DNA of 64,000 bases, from contig NZ_AYYZ01000030.1 of assembly GCF_001435375.1 (NCBI RefSeq), forward strand, positions 1-64,000, written 5' to 3'. The translations under genes were made by a program, and so were the position numbers. Positions 60,456-64,000 of the stretch are shown one piece after another. The notes below the pieces were generated by a model. It was not told where the DNA came from and ran no database searches. It saw nothing but the letters and a program-made list of their open reading frames with translations. The stretch is from Ligilactobacillus araffinosus DSM 20653 (GTDB taxonomy: Bacteria; Bacillota; Bacilli; Lactobacillales; Lactobacillaceae). Positions within the stretch are counted from its first letter, which is position 1, and each line of letters begins with the position of its first letter.

Positions 60456-61328
60456 ATGAGTGTACATAAGAAACGAAGTGGAATTTTCTTACTAGTTGCG
60501 GGAATTATTATGTTAGCAATGACGATTCCGTCATATTTTTGGGCTCGTAATAACATTGATGAACTCGCGCATTGGCAAAATTCTAAGCTTTCGCCGGTGA
60601 TTATGATTCCTGGAAGCTCAGCTACAGTTAATCGCTTTGACGATATGGTTAAGTTGCTTAATCAAACGGACCATCAGAATCACAGTTTATTAAAGGTTAA
60701 AGTATTCAATGATGGTAAAATCAAATATTATGGCAAGATTCGCTCTGGCGATAATGAACCAATTATTGTAGTTGGTTTCCAAAATAATCATGACGGATAT
60801 AGTAATATTTTGAAACAAGCAAAAATGTTTAACGAAGCATTTAAAGCGTTGCAGGAGAAATATTATTTTAACAATTATAAAGCAATTGGACATTCAAATG
60901 GCGGGTTAGTTTACACGGCTTTTTTAGAAAAATACTATAAAAATTATGACGTTCGTATGACAAGTTTGATGACGATTGGCTCGCCGTTTAATTTTGATGA
61001 AACGAATTTAAAATATAAAACACAGATGCTGTCTGACTTTATTAAGGCACGGAAGAATATTCCTAAAAGTTTGACGGTTTATTCGGTTGCGGGAACTGAA
61101 AACTATGATTCAGATGGATTAGTCCCATTGAACAGTGTGGAAGCAGAAAAGTATGTTTATCAGGGCCAAGTTAAACATTACACTGAAATTACAGTAACTG
61201 GCGTAAACGCCGAGCATTCCGATTTACCGCAAAATCGGCAAATTGTAGATCTAATTCAAAAATACATTTTGACTGCGGATGATCCAAATGTAAACGGCGG
61301 TGGCCCGAGACACCAGCCAGAAAAATAA
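60456..61328 (+). CDS. DUF915 cell-surface alpha/beta hydrolase
   Basis: 290 aa. One N-terminal membrane segment (about 11-27) and an extracellular hydrolase domain with IMIPGSSATVNRFDDM, nucleophile Ser in AIGHSNGGLVYT, and a C-terminal acid (DSDGLVPLNS) and His (EHSDLPQN). Complete triad, so probably active. Natural substrate unknown. AAGGAAG precedes the ATG, and the gene lies in an operon with the IIC protein. Confidence 0.88.
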   Translation: MSVHKKRSGIFLLVAGIIMLAMTIPSYFWARNNIDELAHWQNSKLSPVIMIPGSSATVNRFDDMVKLLNQTDHQNHSLLKVKVFNDGKIKYYGKIRSGDNEPIIVVGFQNNHDGYSNILKQAKMFNEAFKALQEKYYFNNYKAIGHSNGGLVYTAFLEKYYKNYDVRMTSLMTIGSPFNFDETNLKYKTQMLSDFIKARKNIPKSLTVYSVAGTENYDSDGLVPLNSVEAEKYVYQGQVKHYTEITVTGVNAEHSDLPQNRQIVDLIQKYILTADDPNVNGGGPRHQPEK

Positions 61329-61415
61329 CAAAATTAAGTGCCTCTTTGGTTTATCGAATGATTTGCTTTTGGTAAAATGAAAGTAAATGATTTTTGAGAA
61401 AGGAGCGGCACTTTT

Positions 61416-62873
61416 TTGCATACTTTGGGGATTATAATTGGAGTTATTTGGATCATTAACTTATTGGCTGCGATTATCACGGTTTTTCATGAAAAGCGTG
61501 ATATTTCGACAACGTGGGCATGGTTGCTGGTACTTCTTCTTATTCCGATTTTTGGATTTCTACTTTATTTATTTGTAGGGCGTAAAATTTCACATGATAA
61601 AATTTTCACAATTCAAAAAGAACAGGAAAAAGTTATTAATTCCCTTACGCGACGTCAAAAAGAAATGTGGCAAAAACGGGATTTAGATAAAAATAGCACT
61701 CAGCAAGAGCGGGAACTGGAACATCTATTTCTTGAATCTGAAGGCGCATTTTTAACAACCAATAATCAAACGCAGTTATTTGATGATGGGAAAATGTTCT
61801 TTGATTCGCTGTTAAAAGATATCCAGCATGCCCAGCATAGTATTCACATTGAGTTTTATACTTTTTATGCTGACCAGATCGGTCATAAAGTATTACATGC
61901 ATTAGAAGATGCAGCTGAACGCGGCGTGGAAGTCCGGGTCCTCTATGATATGTGGGGCTCGGTGGGAACGAATTATAAATTTTTCAAGCGTTTGGAAGAA
62001 CTTGGTGGCGAAGCGCAGGGATTTATCTCAAGTTCTGAAAAACAATTGATTACAACGCCACGATTAAACTATCATGACCATCGTAAATTAGTCATTATTG
62101 ATGGGAAAGTAGGATATATTGGCGGTTTTAATATCGGTGACCAATATCTCGGCCGAATTGAAAAATATGGTTATTGGCGAGATACCCATATGCGTGTCTA
62201 TGGGATGGTCACGATTCAGATGCAGGCGCGTTTTATGATGGATTGGAATACAACCTGTCGGCGAACGACGAAAAGACGGTTTGAATTTGAAAAGAAATAT
62301 TTTCCAGTATTTGAGGGAAATGGGAATACTAAAATGCAGATTGTTTCATCTGGCCCAGACAGTGAACGCCATTCAATTCGCCGGGGATATCAAAAGATTA
62401 TTTCAACCGCTCAGCAATATCTTTATATTCAAACGCCGTATTTGATTCCAGATGATTCAGTGATTGAATCATTGATTATTGCAGCATTGTCAGGAGTTGA
62501 TGTGCGAATCATGATTCCAAGTAAACCGGATCACCCATTTGTTTACCGGGCAACGGAATACTATGCGAAGTACTTGGTAAATAATGGGGTGAAGGTTTAC
62601 CGATATGATAATGGTTTTTTACATGCCAAGACGATGATTACTGATGATACGATTGCTTCGGTAGGATCAGCCAACCTTGATTTTCGTAGTTTTGAGCTGA
62701 ACTTTGAATGTAATGCGTTTTGCTATGATACGGCTTTGACTCGTCAATTGAGGACGATTTACGAAAAAGACTTGAAACATTGCACGGAATTAACACCAGA
62801 ATATTTTGAAAAACAATCATGGTGGCGAAAATTTAAGCAGTATTTTTCACGACTGTTATCGCCAATCTTATAA
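61416..62873 (+). CDS. cls: Cardiolipin synthase
   Basis: 485 aa. Two N-terminal helices, then two phospholipase-D domains with HxK motifs: YHDHRKLVIIDG and FLHAKTMITDD, each followed by G-[GS] patterns (YIGGFNIGDQY, SVGSANLDFRS). It joins two phosphatidylglycerols into cardiolipin. Start TTG after AAAGGAGCGG. Full length for the family. Confidence 0.96.
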   Translation: MHTLGIIIGVIWIINLLAAIITVFHEKRDISTTWAWLLVLLLIPIFGFLLYLFVGRKISHDKIFTIQKEQEKVINSLTRRQKEMWQKRDLDKNSTQQERELEHLFLESEGAFLTTNNQTQLFDDGKMFFDSLLKDIQHAQHSIHIEFYTFYADQIGHKVLHALEDAAERGVEVRVLYDMWGSVGTNYKFFKRLEELGGEAQGFISSSEKQLITTPRLNYHDHRKLVIIDGKVGYIGGFNIGDQYLGRIEKYGYWRDTHMRVYGMVTIQMQARFMMDWNTTCRRTTKRRFEFEKKYFPVFEGNGNTKMQIVSSGPDSERHSIRRGYQKIISTAQQYLYIQTPYLIPDDSVIESLIIAALSGVDVRIMIPSKPDHPFVYRATEYYAKYLVNNGVKVYRYDNGFLHAKTMITDDTIASVGSANLDFRSFELNFECNAFCYDTALTRQLRTIYEKDLKHCTELTPEYFEKQSWWRKFKQYFSRLLSPIL

Positions 62874-62879
62874 TTATAA

Positions 62880-62912
62880 AAAATGGAATCGGATTTTTCC
62901 GATTCCATTTTT
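62880..62912. terminator. Bidirectional terminator
   Basis: AAAATGGAATCGGA/TCCGATTCCATTTT stem with a TTTT loop between convergent genes. Confidence 0.93.
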
Positions 62913-62925
62913 TGATTAAAGATTA

Positions 62926-64000
62926 TTATTTATGATTTTTAAATTGAGGACGTTTCAAAATTAAATTCAATACCACAGCACATACACTGGCAATAACGAT
63001 TCCATTACCAAGAAAAAGTTGAAGGGATTGTGGCAATGCTTGGAAAATAGTAGGATAAACCGCTACTCCAAGGCCAGCACCAACCGAGATGGCAACGATT
63101 AAAGTGTTACGTTCATCGGTAAAGTCAACTTTTAAAAGCATGCGAATTCCTTGGACGCTGATCATTGAAAACATCACGAGCATGGCACCGCCTAAAACAG
63201 GAGTGGGGATAATGGTTGCTAAAGCACCAACTTTCGGAAGAAGCCCCATCAACATCAGTAAACATGCTGCCCAGTAGATTGGACGTTTAGTCCGGATGCC
63301 AGAAAGTTCAAGTAACCCGACATTTTGTGAGAAGGTAGTGTATGGGAATGTATTGAAAATTCCTCCAAGAATAACGGCGAATCCTTCAGCTCGATATCCT
63401 CTTTTCAAGTCTTCTTTTTGAATGTCACGGTCAAGTAAATTTCCTAATGCAAAAAAGACACCGGTTGATTCAACCATTGAAACTAAGGCAATGATGATCA
63501 TTGTCAAAGATGGGGAAAGAGCAAACCGTGGCATTCCAAAGTAAAATGGTTGAGGAATGTGGAACCACGCAGCTTGGACAACTGGTTTAAGTGAAACCAT
63601 TCCCATAAATGAAGCAACAATTGTTCCGCCAATCAATCCAATCAAAACGGCAATTGATCGAATGAACCCCTTGCCCCAAAACTGAATTGCCAGAATGATC
63701 AAAATTGTAATACCACCAACTGCAATATTTGGTAGTGATCCAAAAGATTTGCTGGTGACGGTTCCACCGCCGAGATTTTGAACGGCGATAGGAATTAAAG
63801 TTAAGCCAATAACCGTGATTAAACTACCGGTTACAACTGGTGGAAAAAGTTTGCGGATTTTTGCAAATTGTCCTGCAATCAGAAAAACAAAAATTCCAGC
63901 AATAATAATCGATCCATACATTGTTCCAATTGAGTATTCGCGACCAATCATCTTTAATGGCTCAACGGCTTGAATGGCACATCCTAAAATAACTGGTAAA
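62926..64000 (-). CDS. NCS2-family nucleobase (xanthine/uracil-type) permease, N-terminus outside window
   Basis: The frame runs off the right edge; an internal ATG at 63951 is not the start, since the preceding codons (LPVILGCAIQAVEPLK) continue the family pattern. Visible part about 357 aa with at least ten helices. Features: FPPVVTGSLITVIGLTLIP, FALSPSLTMIIIALVSMVEST with the substrate Glu, and FAVILGGIFNTFPYTTFSQN typical of xanthine/uric acid carriers of the UraA fold. Convergent with cls. Confidence 0.9.
   Translation of the reverse strand, partial: LPVILGCAIQAVEPLKMIGREYSIGTMYGSIIIAGIFVFLIAGQFAKIRKLFPPVVTGSLITVIGLTLIPIAVQNLGGGTVTSKSFGSLPNIAVGGITILIILAIQFWGKGFIRSIAVLIGLIGGTIVASFMGMVSLKPVVQAAWFHIPQPFYFGMPRFALSPSLTMIIIALVSMVESTGVFFALGNLLDRDIQKEDLKRGYRAEGFAVILGGIFNTFPYTTFSQNVGLLELSGIRTKRPIYWAACLLMLMGLLPKVGALATIIPTPVLGGAMLVMFSMISVQGIRMLLKVDFTDERNTLIVAISVGAGLGVAVYPTIFQALPQSLQLFLGNGIVIASVCAVVLNLILKRPQFKNHK

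Overview
The window looks like a chromosomal segment of a low-GC Gram-positive lactic acid bacterium (Lactobacillaceae; species not determined). Reasons: the lactobacillar peptidases PepC, PepX and prolyl iminopeptidase; Ser-rich LPxTG proteins with a class A sortase; strong AGGAGG-type ribosome binding sites; frequent TTG/GTG starts; and an oriC-proximal block rsmG-noc-parA-parB-DUF951-ychF. No rRNA, tRNA, CRISPR array, transposase or prophage was seen.

Layout. 1-16 kb is a surface-glycan and surface-protein region made of short operons on both strands: the end of an LPxTG repeat protein, a Stealth-family phosphotransferase, three Gtf3-like glycosyltransferases, a penicillin-binding-protein-like serine hydrolase, a Wzy-like membrane protein, a DUF4422 transferase, a priming undecaprenyl-phosphate sugar transferase, a GT2 enzyme, a collagen-binding-type LPxTG adhesin, a YfhO membrane glycosyltransferase and a second Stealth protein. 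16-23 kb has a PhnDCEE phosphonate/phosphate-type ABC importer followed by a cytoplasmic 5'-nucleotidase-like enzyme and a GH13-fold protein whose catalytic residues are all replaced. 23-31 kb holds a LysM-NlpC/P60 cell-wall hydrolase, a uracil-DNA-glycosylase-like protein, an MFS exporter, a FolT-type vitamin transporter behind a structured leader with a terminator, a ZnuABC-like metal importer with a Zur-type operator, and an esterase-fold protein lacking its nucleophile.

31-40 kb is housekeeping: 16S rRNA methylation, chromosome segregation, YchF, PRPP synthase, an L,D-transpeptidase and PepC. 40-46 kb returns to the envelope: a second YfhO protein with sortase A, then a Ser-rich repeat LPxTG protein. 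46-50 kb has a thioredoxin, two overlapping CrcB fluoride channels, DegV, a QueT transporter under a clear preQ1-I riboswitch and promoter, a DUF2829 protein and a short-chain dehydrogenase. 50-64 kb has fructokinase with a cre-like site, a polysaccharide flippase flanked by two copies of a structured repeat, PepI, PepX, a cation/proton antiporter with an attenuator-like leader, an orphan PTS IIC, a DUF915 hydrolase, cardiolipin synthase and a truncated nucleobase permease.

How it fits together: the envelope genes can be read as one programme. Glycan units would be primed on undecaprenyl phosphate, extended, possibly modified by Stealth phosphotransfer, and displayed with sortase-anchored Ser/Thr-rich proteins. 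The most unusual parts are the combined Stealth/Gtf3 gene set, the two predicted pseudoenzymes, the riboswitch-controlled queT-DUF2829-SDR operon, and the paired structured repeats.
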